A stretch of DNA of 64,000 nt from Crenothrix polyspora (GCF_900163755.1 NZ_FUKI01000057.1:21494-85493); one strand, 5' to 3'; counted from the stretch's first letter, positions 27,854 through 38,024 are shown. The notes: a model not told the origin generated them from the sequence alone. Numbers and translations: made by a program.

Positions 27854-28513
27854 GATATACACTCCAAAATGATTAAAATAGTTATAGTAAATTACATATT
27901 CTTTATGCGGCAGTAACTGTAAAGTAGAAAGGGGACAGATGTCAATGCCCAATACTGAACACCAACTATCAACCTTATAAATACCTTCGCCTGACCGACA
28001 TAATAATACTTCAAAAATCACAACACAAATATTAAAAATTTGCGTCAGTTCAATACGGTGTCGCCACTGTAAAATTTTTTACTGGAAAAACCACAAAACC
28101 AGACATACGATCTACTTTAATGCCCGATAAACTTGATGGTGGTCAAAACAGCTTGACTAAAATCTTTAAAATACAGACTGTTTGGTGATTTTGAAAAGCC
28201 CGTAGTTAAGGCTTTAAATCGATGGTGTTGCTCAAAAACGCTTACCCAGAAACTGATGTAGAACGAAACATTGTCAAAAAATTACTGAGCACCCAATACT
28301 CAAGATTTTTTGACACGCTAAGAAAAATTAACAGATCAAGGTGTTTTCATCAATCCCCCAGATGCTTCATGATAGCATTTAAGTGGTAAGACTTAATTTA
28401 GTAAGTCACTTTAAAATCAAGAATTAAAAACTTAATCATTGAACGAGGTAGTGTAGATGAATTTAGTTGGTAATTGTGAAATTCTGACGAATGAATCCAA
28501 ATTAGTGATGACC
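27854..28513. other. 660-base gap upstream of the RuMP block
   Basis: Contains the promoter region of hxlA. A 55-codon frame on the plus strand (28222-28389, MVLLKNAYPETDVERN...) is the only moderately protein-like stretch; with no ribosome site or family match I treat it as a possible gene remnant, not a gene. Base composition is AT-rich. I could not pick a secure -35/-10 pair for hxlA. Confidence 0.45.
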
Positions 28514-29257
28514 CTATTCTGTGCTACTGATAAACGCCTCTAATACGCCAAGTGCATTCGCCATACCTGCGTGCAAGTTGTGTTCAATTTCCGTCATGGT
28601 GATTTCGCCTTCGGTTTTACCCGCCCCCCAATTGGCAACGACCGCAAGTGCCGCATATTCAAGCTGGAGCTCACGCGCTAGCACCGCTTCTGGCATACCT
28701 GTCATACCAACCAAATCACAACCATCGCGCTCCATGCGTTTAATTTCTGCCGAGGTTTCCAGGCGCGGGCCTTGTGTACAACCGTAAGTTCCAGTATTTA
28801 CCAGTTGAATGTTGGCATGCGCTGCCGCCACAATCAACTGTGCTCGTAATGCTGAGCTGTACGGCGCGGTAAAATCGATATGGGTTACAGGGGTGGTGTC
28901 ATCATCAAAAAACGTGTGTTTACGACCATAAGTGTAATCAATTATTTGATCAGGCAAAGCCAAGCACGCAGGTGCCATCGCCGCAGTAATACCGCCCACT
29001 GCTGCCACCGCAATAATACTTTGTACGCCCAGATGCTTTAACGCCCACAGATTGGCGCGGTAATTGATACTGTGTGGCGGTATAGCGTGCGGATTACCGT
29101 GCCTGGCTAAAAATACAATGTGCTTGTTATGCAGCTTACCGGTAATAAGCTCGGCAGAAGGCAATCCATAAGGCGTATCGATTTTCTCACTACTGATGAG
29201 CTGTAAGCCGTTGAGCTGCGTTAACCCTGTACCGCCAATGATTGCTATTTTTTTCAT
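28514..29257 (-). CDS. Methylthioadenosine/methylthioinosine phosphorylase family protein (probable MTIP)
   Basis: Purine nucleoside phosphorylase of the MtnP family, 247 residues. Motifs: IAIIGGTGLTQL, the phosphate site VFLARHGNPHAIPPHSINYRAN, VAAVGGI, TYGCTQGPRLETSAEIKRMERDGCDLVGMTGMPEAVLARELQLEYA. Its short length and the sequence of the base site resemble S-methyl-5'-thioinosine phosphorylase of pseudomonads more than the longer MTA phosphorylases; which substrate is used cannot be settled by eye. It overlaps hpt by four bases, consistent with salvage of the released hypoxanthine. Confidence 0.88.
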   Translation of the reverse strand: MKKIAIIGGTGLTQLNGLQLISSEKIDTPYGLPSAELITGKLHNKHIVFLARHGNPHAIPPHSINYRANLWALKHLGVQSIIAVAAVGGITAAMAPACLALPDQIIDYTYGRKHTFFDDDTTPVTHIDFTAPYSSALRAQLIVAAAHANIQLVNTGTYGCTQGPRLETSAEIKRMERDGCDLVGMTGMPEAVLARELQLEYAALAVVANWGAGKTEGEITMTEIEHNLHAGMANALGVLEAFISSTE

Positions 29258-29805
29258 AATGATTGTGCCTGTTGTGCAGCATAAATACCAGCGGCATTAC
29301 GTAAATAGCCTTTATAATCCATACCATAACCAAATACATAATGATTTTCTACATCTAGGCCAATAAAATCTGCTGTAATAGGTTTTTCATGATCGAGTAA
29401 CTTATTAACTAAAACAGCGCTGTACACCGCTGTAGCGCCTTGCTCAAAGCAATAATCATAAATGGCTTTTAAGGTAATGCCAGCGTCGAGAATATCATCC
29501 ACAATCAGCACTGTTCTGTCTTTAAGTGTCGTCGATGGCTTGACCACCCACGCAATTGTTTGACCAACCGTTTTATTTTGGTAACGACTGGCATTAATGG
29601 CATCGAGCGTGAGCGACATGGTCAATCGGGGCAGCAACTTGCCAGCGACAACAATCCCGCCATTCATCACGCATAACACTAACGGATTTTTATCAGCCAA
29701 TGCGATATTAATTTGCCGTGCCATGGTATCTAATGCGGCTTCAACTTGTCGCTCGGTGTGCAGTAACTGCGCCGTCTCTTGAATGTGTTGGATTTCGTTA
29801 AGCAT
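29254..29805 (-). CDS. hpt: Hypoxanthine-guanine phosphoribosyltransferase
   Basis: Makes IMP/GMP from free purine bases and PRPP. The PRPP-binding signature is RTVLIVDDILDAGITLKAI; LVLCVMNGGIVVAGKLL and DFIGLDVENHYVFGYGMDYKGYLRN are typical of the family. 183 residues. It overlaps nagZ (eight bases) upstream and the phosphorylase gene (four bases) downstream. Together with the phosphorylase it would recycle the purine part of methylthioadenosine. Confidence 0.93.
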   Translation of the reverse strand: MLNEIQHIQETAQLLHTERQVEAALDTMARQINIALADKNPLVLCVMNGGIVVAGKLLPRLTMSLTLDAINASRYQNKTVGQTIAWVVKPSTTLKDRTVLIVDDILDAGITLKAIYDYCFEQGATAVYSAVLVNKLLDHEKPITADFIGLDVENHYVFGYGMDYKGYLRNAAGIYAAQQAQSL

Positions 29806-30820
29806 GTTTAGCCATGAGTTGATTGATCAGCGCAACACTGTGTTGCCATTTATCGGTCTGCTGTAATTGTGCAAGACCCAGCGCCCCTGCCCTGCCCTGC
29901 ATGGCGGTTAAGCGCTGCTCTCGCATTGAGTTTTGCGTTATAGGTAATGACTCCAACACCTGTTCGGCTGCCTTAGGATTATTACAGACCAGTAGCATAT
30001 CGCAACCCGCTTGCTGAGCCATACGAGCACGCGCGGGAAAATCACCTGCAAAGGCCGCACCTTCCATACTCAAATCATCACTGAACACAGTACCGTTAAA
30101 ATTAAGCTGTTTACGTAACACCTGTTGTATCCAAAAATCTGAAAAACCCGCAGGATTGGCATCTACTTTAGAATACACTACATGGGCAGGCATAATGGCT
30201 TCCAAGCCTTCAGCAATCAACTGCTTAAAGGGCAGCACGTCTTTAGTCATAATGCTATCAAAGTCTCGTTCATCTATGGGCAATGCCAAGTGTGAGTCTG
30301 CTGACACTGCGCCATGCCCTGGAAAATGTTTACCCGTTGCCGCCATACCCGCGCTGTTCATACCCGCCCTGAAGGCACTGGCCAACGTTGCAGCCTCAGT
30401 GCATTGGCTTGAAAAAGATCGGTCACCAATCACTTGACTGATACCACAATCCACATCCAATACTGGCGCAAAACTAAAATCAACTCCCACGGCGCGTAAT
30501 TCTGCCGCCATTAACCAACCGGCGGCCTTTGCCAAACTGGCTGTACCTGCATAGCAACTGGCTGACGGCAAACGGGTAAAGCCGTCACGAAAACGCTGCA
30601 CACACCCACCTTCCTGATCGACAGCAATCAAAATATCACCTTGCCGTGCAGCGCGAATGTCATTAATCAGATGGGTAATTTGTTCTGGACTTTGGTAATT
30701 TCTAGCAAAAAAGATAACTGCGCCGGTATTAGGGTGATTAATAACAGTGCGCTCATGCTGCGTTAGCGTTAAGCCAGCAACATCAAGCATTACAGGACCA
30801 ATGGGCAGGTGAATCGTCAT
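29798..30820 (-). CDS. nagZ: Beta-N-acetylhexosaminidase (cell-wall recycling)
   Basis: Cytoplasmic glycoside hydrolase family 3 enzyme cutting GlcNAc from anhydromuropeptides. Signature motifs: DQEGGCVQRFRDGFTRLPSA, FAPVLDVDCG, GRSF-like GDRSF, the KHFPGHG loop with its catalytic His, SHLALPIDERDF and the nucleophile Asp in VFSDDLSMEGA. 340 residues, normal. First gene of the nagZ-hpt-phosphorylase operon, an order common in gammaproteobacteria. Confidence 0.96.
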   Translation of the reverse strand: MTIHLPIGPVMLDVAGLTLTQHERTVINHPNTGAVIFFARNYQSPEQITHLINDIRAARQGDILIAVDQEGGCVQRFRDGFTRLPSASCYAGTASLAKAAGWLMAAELRAVGVDFSFAPVLDVDCGISQVIGDRSFSSQCTEAATLASAFRAGMNSAGMAATGKHFPGHGAVSADSHLALPIDERDFDSIMTKDVLPFKQLIAEGLEAIMPAHVVYSKVDANPAGFSDFWIQQVLRKQLNFNGTVFSDDLSMEGAAFAGDFPARARMAQQAGCDMLLVCNNPKAAEQVLESLPITQNSMREQRLTAMQGRAGALGLAQLQQTDKWQHSVALINQLMAKHA

Positions 30821-31044
30821 TATTTAGCGGTAGGTTAAGGTGAGATAGTTTACACAGTCTTTTAAGTGCTGCGCTTGATTGTAACAGGAAAACTGAATAC
30901 GATTAGCCGATAAATCTTACAATTTTAAAGAAAACCAAGCTTGGCACACTGAAAAGTGCAAAATTTCTTAAAGCGCGTGCGTACCTAAATAACCAGCAAA
31001 GCAAGACAGCGCAGACACTTGACAGCTTAAAAATAACACGCTTA

Positions 31045-31857
31045 CTATCGCGCTAAATCGCCATATAAAAGAGCTGGTTGAGACGCTGTAGCATTTTGTT
31101 TTTGAATTCCTGTGAGTGTGTAATTAAACAAATAATTATTGGCACTTAAGTAAACATCATTGTTTTGTCCACTGATAAGTCCCGTTATTTCAAAGGCGGT
31201 AGAAAAAGATGACGATTGCGCCAGCGTGGTTAAATCCCTTATTGAAACACCGCGTTGTGAACCAGAATATGACGACAATAGTTTACCGCACATAATAGCC
31301 ACATGATTATAATAGAGTCCTTTATCAGAAAAAGTGATTGATGCCAATAACGTTCCGTTACTTTGATAGCGATATAAGCTGTTACCCGATGCCAAATACA
31401 GCTCATTATTAGCGCCTGCCGCAATAGCATTAATTATAAAACTTGTGCTAAAGCTCGATACCGAATTCAAAGCGAGATCACGAACGTTAACACCACGATT
31501 ATAACCTGAGTAAGACGCATAAACGCGATCACCCATAACGGAAATACCCGTATAATTAACCGTAGACTTAGACTCTAGGCTTTTAATCAGTACGCCATCA
31601 GCCGTGTAATTATAGATACGATTACCAGAAACCAAATACACATCATTATTTAATCCTACCGCCAGTGCAGTAACCGGAAATGGCGTACTAAATGAGGTTA
31701 ATGCTTGTAACTTAAACGTATGCAGTGTAACGCCTTGTTGAATACCATGCGTCGCCACATAAAAATTGTTAGCACTCGCATTGGCTTGCACGCCTATTAT
31801 CAAACTGATCAGAGCTGTGATTTTAAATGCGGCTAGTAAAGATATTTTTTTGCTCAT
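31045..31857 (-). CDS. Secreted protein with internal beta-rich repeats
   Basis: A 270-residue protein with an N-terminal signal peptide (LLAAFKITALISLIIGVQANASA). The mature part consists of about two and a half copies of a roughly 83-residue unit: each has SFST(P/S/A)F, then GxNN(D/E)(V/L)YL, a short Y-x-Y strand, a GxL turn and, in the first two, (S/A)SYSGxxRGVxxRDL. The pattern suggests a beta-propeller or beta-sandwich fold outside the cytoplasm. The family is unknown to me. It is monocistronic between nagZ and tatD. Confidence 0.65.
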   Translation of the reverse strand: MSKKISLLAAFKITALISLIIGVQANASANNFYVATHGIQQGVTLHTFKLQALTSFSTPFPVTALAVGLNNDVYLVSGNRIYNYTADGVLIKSLESKSTVNYTGISVMGDRVYASYSGYNRGVNVRDLALNSVSSFSTSFIINAIAAGANNELYLASGNSLYRYQSNGTLLASITFSDKGLYYNHVAIMCGKLLSSYSGSQRGVSIRDLTTLAQSSSFSTAFEITGLISGQNNDVYLSANNYLFNYTLTGIQKQNATASQPALLYGDLAR

Positions 31858-32122
31858 TGTACGCCACTCCGTTATGAGTTTTTAGCTTGAAGTAGGCTAA
31901 GTTTAGTTCAACTTGAATACTTTACTGAAGCCTTGCCATACCTTGTATAAGGCGGCTAGCAACTTAAGCTAAAAAGTGCAGCTTGACTTGAGCGCGCTTC
32001 TCAAGCCAACATAACCAACCCGTTTACCATGTTGGGTTACCAAACAGCAGGCAGCACAATCTACTTGATCATTATTATTTTTGTGAAAATATAACAATAC
32101 GTTAACATGACTATCACTGACT

Positions 32123-32902
32123 TTAGTTTGAGGAAAGATTAAACAGCGTATAAAAATTTTCAGTCGATAAATCGGCAATTTTATTGAGGGTTGTGCCGCG
32201 CAAATCGGCAATATGCTCGGCCACATAACGTACATAAGTAGGGTAATTAGTTCTACCGCGAAACGGTACCGGCGCTAGATACGGTGAATCCGTTTCAATC
32301 AAAAAACGATCTGCCGGTATTTTTTTGGCAGCCTCTTTAATGTCCTGGGCACTGTTAAAAGTTACAATGCCGGAAAAAGAAATATAAAAATTCAAATCCA
32401 TCGCTTTTTTGGCAAACGCCCAATCTTCGCTAAAACAGTGAATAATACCGCCTACTTCACCGGCATTTTCTTCGGCAAGAATACGCAAGGTATCTTCTTT
32501 GGCTTGCCGCGTATGGATAATCAACGGTTTTTTTAAAATTTTAGCCGCACGAATATGGTTTCTAAAGCGCTGCTGTTGCCATTCTAAGTCACCCTCACTG
32601 CGAAAATAATCCAGTCCGGTTTCACCTATACCAATCACGCGGGTATTTTGGCCTAAGCTAACCAGCTCATCAACACTGGGATCGTGACAATCTTGCGTAT
32701 TAGGGTGTACACCAACGGTGGCCGATATGCGCGAAAATCCGTCAATTAATGTCAGCATCGCCGGATAATTTTCAAGATCAATCGCTATGCACAGTAAATA
32801 TTCAATCTGACTGTGAGTGGCCTCATCCATAAAGCGAGCAAAATCGCCATCGTAAGGCGTTAGATCAATACGATCCAAATGGCAATGGGAGTCTATTAAC
32901 AT
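32123..32902 (-). CDS. TatD-family metal-dependent hydrolase (YcfH-like)
   Basis: TIM-barrel metallohydrolase, members of which act as DNases or D-aminoacyl-processing enzymes. Metal ligands can be read in order: HCH in MLIDSHCHLDRID, Glu in IGIGETGLDYF, His in PLIIHTRQA, His in GIIHCFSEDW and Asp in LIETDSPYLAPVPFRGRTN. 259 residues. Position at the end of tmk-holB-pilZ is the same as for ycfH in many proteobacteria. Confidence 0.93.
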   Translation of the reverse strand: MLIDSHCHLDRIDLTPYDGDFARFMDEATHSQIEYLLCIAIDLENYPAMLTLIDGFSRISATVGVHPNTQDCHDPSVDELVSLGQNTRVIGIGETGLDYFRSEGDLEWQQQRFRNHIRAAKILKKPLIIHTRQAKEDTLRILAEENAGEVGGIIHCFSEDWAFAKKAMDLNFYISFSGIVTFNSAQDIKEAAKKIPADRFLIETDSPYLAPVPFRGRTNYPTYVRYVAEHIADLRGTTLNKIADLSTENFYTLFNLSSN

Positions 32903-32917
32903 TATAAATTCAATTAG

Positions 32918-33271
32918 TTACATGGTATGTGTAGAGCGATCAGCAGCCAATGCACCTGCCAAATAAGTTTCTATTTTATTACGCGCAAGACCACCGTCTT
33001 GATCGCTGAATTGCACACCCACACCACATGCGCGATAGCTGCCTGAGCCAACAGGTGTTTTCCAAATAATTTTGCCAGCAATCGGTAAACGCTCAGTTTC
33101 TTCCATTAAATTGAGCAACATGAATACCTCTTGCCCCATGTCATAGTCTCGGTTAGTCGGAATAAATAAACCACCATGAACAACAAAAGGCATATAAGCG
33201 GCGTAAAGTGCGCTTTTGTCTTTTATTGCCAAGGATAATATACCACTTTGCCTGGTTGATGATTCTGCCAT
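32918..33271 (-). CDS. PilZ-domain protein
   Basis: A 117-residue protein of the type IV pilus PilZ group. It shows LSLAIKDKSALYAAYMPFVVHGGLFIPT, FMLLNLMEETERLPIAGKIIWKTP and CGVGVQFSDQD. The canonical RxxxR and D/NxSxxG c-di-GMP motifs are not present, as in the original PilZ, so it may not bind the nucleotide. Five bases downstream of holB, where pilZ is found in pseudomonads. Confidence 0.85.
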   Translation of the reverse strand: MAESSTRQSGILSLAIKDKSALYAAYMPFVVHGGLFIPTNRDYDMGQEVFMLLNLMEETERLPIAGKIIWKTPVGSGSYRACGVGVQFSDQDGGLARNKIETYLAGALAADRSTHTM

Positions 33272-33275
33272 GATT

Positions 33276-34268
33276 TTAGTGCGTCGCGCTAAGGTTAGAC
33301 CAAGTAATTAAAATTTCTTCTAATAGTAACTGTTTATTAATTTGCGTATGCAGCTGTTTGTGGCTGGTCAGCAGCAAATCATATAATGCGTACAAGTCCG
33401 TTAATTTTAGCTGTCTTGCCAGTTCTTGCAAGGGTTTTGTTAAGTCTGCATTATACAGATGCTCAGCTTGCACTTGATGAACACATTTAATTAAATCCAT
33501 TACCCAGCTAGTAAGCCAAAATAATAAGGCCGTGTCGGGTAAAGCCAGCCATTGCTCGGCGACAATTACCGGATGATTTTGGTGTTTTGCAATCGCAAGC
33601 CAACTAGCAAAACACGCCAGTCGGCTAGCAATATGATTTTCAGTGGCAACTTGCAGAGCTAGTAGAGGTGCATTTCTAGTCAATTTTCCCAGTATTTCTA
33701 AATCATTGTGAATATTATTATGTTTTAACCACGCATGCAGAGTTGCGGTATCCGGTGTGCTGATACTCAGTTTTTGGCAGCGACTTCTAATAGTGGCAGG
33801 CAGTCGACTGGGGGTTGCTGTGATTAAAATAATACTGGTACGTTCTGTCGGCTCTTCCAGACACTTGAGAAACGCATTGGCTGCTGCGTTATTCATCTGC
33901 TCAGCGGGATTAACAATGACCACACGGTAACTGTCAAATTGTGGCTTTAACGTGAGCGCTGTGTTTAAGCTGCGAATCTGAGCGATTGTAATTTTTTTGC
34001 CAATTTCTTCCGGTTCAACATAGATGAGATCGGGGTGGGTTTTGGCATTAAATAACAAGCAGCTTTGACACTGTCCACAGGCTATACCGTGTGCATCAGA
34101 CTGTCCACACAGTAAAACACGGGCAAACTGATCAGCCAACTGACGCTTGCCTAAACCGTTAGTACCGGTAATCAGCAACGCTTGCGGAGTACGCTTTTGC
34201 ACAATATAGCGTTGCAAATACTGCCATTCTTGGTGTTGCCAAGGCAATATTTCGGCTAACGCGCTCAT
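33276..34268 (-). CDS. holB: DNA polymerase III subunit delta'
   Basis: Clamp-loader subunit. AAA-type fold with a P-loop-like ALLITGTNGLGKRQLADQFA, a zinc site CGQSDAHGIACGQCQSC, the delta' SRC-like region PATIRSRCQKL and EQMNNAAANAFLKCLEEPTE. 330 residues. It overlaps tmk by four bases. Confidence 0.95.
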   Translation of the reverse strand: MSALAEILPWQHQEWQYLQRYIVQKRTPQALLITGTNGLGKRQLADQFARVLLCGQSDAHGIACGQCQSCLLFNAKTHPDLIYVEPEEIGKKITIAQIRSLNTALTLKPQFDSYRVVIVNPAEQMNNAAANAFLKCLEEPTERTSIILITATPSRLPATIRSRCQKLSISTPDTATLHAWLKHNNIHNDLEILGKLTRNAPLLALQVATENHIASRLACFASWLAIAKHQNHPVIVAEQWLALPDTALLFWLTSWVMDLIKCVHQVQAEHLYNADLTKPLQELARQLKLTDLYALYDLLLTSHKQLHTQINKQLLLEEILITWSNLSATH

Positions 34269-34894
34269 GCTGCTATCAGCGCATCCAGTAACGCTACCAG
34301 TGTTTGCTGCACCTCTGGCAGGGTTTGCTGAGCATTGATAATTTTAAACCTGTGCGGATTTTGCCGTGCTCTTGTTAAATAGGTGTGGCGAACCCGTTCA
34401 AAAAAACTCATTTTTTCCGCTTCAAAGCGATCAATCCCCGCCCCTCTTTGTGTAACTCGCGCCATACCAATTTCAACAGGCGCATCAAATAGCAGCGTTA
34501 CATCCGGTCGTAATGCGCCTTGAACTAAATTTTCCAGCCACGCGATATTGTCCAAACTAATACCGCGCCCCCCACCTTGATAAGCATAAGTAGCATCGGT
34601 AAAACGATCACATAATACCCAGCAACCTTGTGCCAAAGCCGGCTGAATAACATGCTTAATGTGTTGCGCTCTGCCGGCAAACATCAACAGTAATTCCGTA
34701 TGATCCGAGAATGACTCAGCGTCAGGATTGAGTAATAATTGGCGTATTTTTTCAGCCAACTCAGTGCCTCCAGGCTCGCGGGTACTCACAACTTTAAACC
34801 CGCGCTGCTGTAAATAATCACGCACAAAACAGATATTGGTGGTTTTACCTAAACCTTCGCCACCTTCAAAGGTGATAAATTTTCCTATTGGCAC
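34265..34894 (-). CDS. tmk: Thymidylate kinase
   Basis: dTMP to dTDP. P-loop FITFEGGEGLGKTTN, the DRF-type DRFTDATYAYQGGGRGI, STREPGGTELAEKIR and lid region RVTQRGAGIDRFEAE. 209 residues. The P-loop has Leu where Ser/Ala is usual (GGEGLGKTT). It sits two bases after mltG and overlaps holB. Confidence 0.96.
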   Translation of the reverse strand: MPIGKFITFEGGEGLGKTTNICFVRDYLQQRGFKVVSTREPGGTELAEKIRQLLLNPDAESFSDHTELLLMFAGRAQHIKHVIQPALAQGCWVLCDRFTDATYAYQGGGRGISLDNIAWLENLVQGALRPDVTLLFDAPVEIGMARVTQRGAGIDRFEAEKMSFFERVRHTYLTRARQNPHRFKIINAQQTLPEVQQTLVALLDALIAA

Positions 34895-34896
34895 AG

Positions 34897-35907
34897 TTAA
34901 TTTGCTTTCCTTTGATGAGTATTTACGGCTGCATTATGATCTTTAAGTGAGGCTGAAAACACATGTGTGCCAGAGCCATCACCGCGCGCAACAAAATACA
35001 GGCTGTCACCAGCGGCTGGGTGTAAGGTTGCGACAATGGCATCTCTGCCAGGCAAAGCAATCGGTGTAGGAGGCAAGCCTTTGATAGTATAAGTATTATA
35101 TGTAGTCGGCGTACGTAAATCTTTAAGCGTAATATTACCCTGGTAATTATCGCCCATACCGTAAATAACGGTTGGGTCAGTTTGCAGTAACATACCAATC
35201 TCCAGTCTTCTGGTAAAAACGCCGGCAATCAGCGGGCGCTCAACTTTAGCACCGGTTTCTTTTTCAACAATAGAAGCCAAAATCAGCGCTTCATAAGGTG
35301 ATTTTAACGGTAAGTTAGCTTCTTTTTTGCCCCATTCTTCATTTAACACCACCTGCATTTTATCGTAGGCGCGTTTGAGTATGGCAATATCGGTGGTATT
35401 TTTTTCAAAAAAGTAAGTGTCAGGAAAAAACAAACCTTCCGGGTGGTTTTTTTCTACCTTTAATTTCGCCATTAAGGCGGAGAAATCAATTGTGCTATCG
35501 GTTAATGTGTGTTCAATATAAGAATTTTTAGCAATCTCTTGCAAAATTTCTTTAAAAGCCCAGCCTTCTGGAAAGGTAATTGAATATTGTTTTTGTTTGC
35601 CACTGACCAAAACCGCCAATAATTCAGGTGCCGTCATACCACCCTTAAGCACGTACTCACCAATTTTTATTTTTGTTGTCGCCTTCTCTTGCATTGCCAC
35701 TACTTTAAACCAAAATGGCTTGATATTGACATTTTGGGCGATTAATTTATGAGTGATGTTGTCAAATGAGTCACCTTTTTTAATATCAATGGATACTTGT
35801 TCACCAGGAACAGCCAGTGTGTTTCTTGCGCTTTGGTATTCTGTCCAAGACCAGCCACCTATGATCACCAATAAAAGTAATATACTTGCTAAAACTTTAT
35901 AAATCAT
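34897..35907 (-). CDS. mltG: Endolytic murein transglycosylase
   Basis: Cuts nascent peptidoglycan strands at the inner membrane. N-terminal membrane anchor (ILLLLVIIGGWSWTEY), LysM-like segment (VSIDIKKGDSFDNI), then the YceG domain with the catalytic Glu in LILASIVEKETG and TDPTVIYGMG, YNTYTIKGLPPTPIALPG. 336 residues. In the conserved pabC-mltG-tmk-holB order. Confidence 0.95.
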   Translation of the reverse strand: MIYKVLASILLLLVIIGGWSWTEYQSARNTLAVPGEQVSIDIKKGDSFDNITHKLIAQNVNIKPFWFKVVAMQEKATTKIKIGEYVLKGGMTAPELLAVLVSGKQKQYSITFPEGWAFKEILQEIAKNSYIEHTLTDSTIDFSALMAKLKVEKNHPEGLFFPDTYFFEKNTTDIAILKRAYDKMQVVLNEEWGKKEANLPLKSPYEALILASIVEKETGAKVERPLIAGVFTRRLEIGMLLQTDPTVIYGMGDNYQGNITLKDLRTPTTYNTYTIKGLPPTPIALPGRDAIVATLHPAAGDSLYFVARGDGSGTHVFSASLKDHNAAVNTHQRKAN

Positions 35908-35916
35908 AATCGCATC

Positions 35917-36753
35917 CTATTCTTTTTTGAGTTGATCTAGCCACACTTGCAGTTGTTGTGTTAATGAACCTATACGAAAAACGGTTGTTTCGAGCTGCTT
36001 TATCGGCCATATACCAATAATTGAGTTAGTGACAAATATTTCGTCGGCTGATAATAGCATTTCTTTATCAAAGAAATGCTCACAAATAGTAATGTGATGG
36101 CGGTAAGCTAATGTAAAGACAAGGTTACGAACGATGCCAGAAATGCCTGAATGCGACAATACCGGTGTATGCAATATGCCGTCTTTGCTAAAGAATATAT
36201 TGCTCATCGTGCCTTCGATAATGTGATTATTAATGTCCAGCATAATGCCCTCCTGAATATCAAGAGTACTCCATTCTGCACGCGCTATAACCTGTTCTAA
36301 ACGATTTAAATGTTTTATGCCCGCTAATAATGGATTTAAGCCTAAGCGTGTCTGGCAAAAACGGGCGTTAATACCGTGCAGTTGATAACTGGAGGGATAA
36401 TCAGGGGAAGGGTGTAAACTGATGATGCGCGTGGGTTCAACACTGTCAGGCGGACGATAACCGCGCCCACCAGAACCGCGTGTGACGATAATTTTTAAGA
36501 CGCAATCGCTGGATTGCCAAGTTACGTGATCAGAGTGTTCAAGAAGTGCTACGATTTCGCAGCCGATGTGTTGGGCACTAGGTACTGGGATATGCAGCCT
36601 AAGACAACCTTGTTGTAAGCGAGCCAGATGCTGCTTTAAAAATACCGGCTTACCACCTCGTACTTCAATGGTTTCAAATAAGCCGTCCCCGTATTGTAAG
36701 CCGCGATCAGTAACCGGAATATAATCCTTGGCCTCACCGTTGACCAGCAGCAT
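35917..36753 (-). CDS. pabC: Aminodeoxychorismate lyase
   Basis: PLP enzyme that releases p-aminobenzoate for folate. RGLQYGDGLFETIEVRGGK, the PLP Lys in LLAGIKHLNRLEQVIAR, EGTMSNIFF and SADEIFVTNSIIGIWPI all fit the branched-chain aminotransferase fold of this family. 278 residues. It follows fabF after 26 bases and precedes mltG by nine. Confidence 0.92.
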   Translation of the reverse strand: MLLVNGEAKDYIPVTDRGLQYGDGLFETIEVRGGKPVFLKQHLARLQQGCLRLHIPVPSAQHIGCEIVALLEHSDHVTWQSSDCVLKIIVTRGSGGRGYRPPDSVEPTRIISLHPSPDYPSSYQLHGINARFCQTRLGLNPLLAGIKHLNRLEQVIARAEWSTLDIQEGIMLDINNHIIEGTMSNIFFSKDGILHTPVLSHSGISGIVRNLVFTLAYRHHITICEHFFDKEMLLSADEIFVTNSIIGIWPIKQLETTVFRIGSLTQQLQVWLDQLKKE

Positions 36754-36779
36754 AACGCGAGGCGACTTTGGGCATGTAT

Positions 36780-38024
36780 TTATAAGTAACGCTTAAAGAT
36801 TAACGTGCCGTTAGTGCCACCAAAACCAAAGGAATTAGACATGGCGATATCAATTTTCATCGGTCTTGCAACATTAGGCACAAAATCGAGATCGCATTGT
36901 GGATCTTGATTTTCCATATTAATCGTTGGTGGGGCAATTTGATTTTTAATACTTAGCACTGTCAAAACAGCTTCAATACCGCCCGCAGCACCCAACATAT
37001 GACCAAGCATAGACTTTGTCGAACTTACCGCAACTTTATACGCATGCTCACCTAATGCGGCTTTCATAGCTTGGGTTTCGCCAACATCACCTGCGGGTGT
37101 TGAGGTACCGTGCGCGTTAATGTAGTCGATATTTTCTGGATTTAATTGTGCATCGCGCATGGCATTACGCATACAGCGTGCAGCACCTTCACCACCGGGC
37201 GCGGGGCTAGTAATATGATACGCATCGCCGCTCATGCCGTAACCGATAACTTCTGCGTAAATTTTAGCGCCACGGGCTTTAGCGTGTTCCAGTTCCTCTA
37301 GCACAACAACCCCTGCGCCATCACTTAATACAAAACCATCGCGGTCTCTATCCCACGGACGACTAGCCGCTTGTGGATTATCATTACGGCGCGACAAGGC
37401 TTTAGCGGAGGCAAAACCACCCATCGCAGTAGGCGACGAGGTACAGCGTTCAGCACCACCGGCTACCATCACATCCGCATCACCGTATTGGATTATACGC
37501 AGAGCATCACCAATATTGTGCGTACCGGTTGTGCAGGCGGTAACAATGGCAAAATTGGGGCCTTTTAAACCGTATTTAATCGATAAATTACCGGAAATCA
37601 TGTTGATGATGTTTCCAGGCACAAAAAACGGTGAAATTCTACGTGGCCCACCTTTTTCATAGGTTGCGTAACACTCTTCAATACCAGTAACACCGCCTAT
37701 ACCTGCACCTATAGCAACACCGATACGTTCAGCATTGGCTTCGGTGATTTCTAAGCCTGAATCATCAAGTGCCTGACAACCAGCTGCAATACCGTAATGA
37801 ATAAAGCCATCCATGCGTTTAGCATCTTTTTCAGAAATGTATTGGCTGATATCCAGGTTTCTGATAACACCGCCAAAGGTGCTGGCGAAAGGAGAAATAT
37901 CAAAGGAATCTATCGCGCTTATACCGCTTCTACCATTGACAATACCATCCCAAGTTTCTGCAACCGTATTAGCCAGTGGGGTCACCGCCCCTAATCCAGT
38001 TATTACAACTCGACGTTTACTCAA
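36780..38024 (-). CDS. fabF: 3-oxoacyl-ACP synthase II
   Basis: Chain-elongating condensing enzyme of fatty-acid synthesis. Cys-His-His triad visible: [27 protein letters not shown] and [14 protein letters not shown]-terminal [13 protein letters not shown] frame from 38105 would add 27 hydrophobic residues unknown in the family. The TTG at 38024 begins exactly at [15 protein letters not shown] and gives 414 residues, close to E. coli (413), so a TTG start is preferred. Confidence 0.95.
   Translation of the reverse strand: MSKRRVVITGLGAVTPLANTVAETWDGIVNGRSGISAIDSFDISPFASTFGGVIRNLDISQYISEKDAKRMDGFIHYGIAAGCQALDDSGLEITEANAERIGVAIGAGIGGVTGIEECYATYEKGGPRRISPFFVPGNIINMISGNLSIKYGLKGPNFAIVTACTTGTHNIGDALRIIQYGDADVMVAGGAERCTSSPTAMGGFASAKALSRRNDNPQAASRPWDRDRDGFVLSDGAGVVVLEELEHAKARGAKIYAEVIGYGMSGDAYHITSPAPGGEGAARCMRNAMRDAQLNPENIDYINAHGTSTPAGDVGETQAMKAALGEHAYKVAVSSTKSMLGHMLGAAGGIEAVLTVLSIKNQIAPPTINMENQDPQCDLDFVPNVARPMKIDIAMSNSFGFGGTNGTLIFKRYL

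Noticed and set aside
28222..28389. 55-codon plus-strand frame between hxlA and the phosphorylase gene
   Set aside because: No ribosome-binding site or family similarity; kept only as a possible remnant in the gap description.
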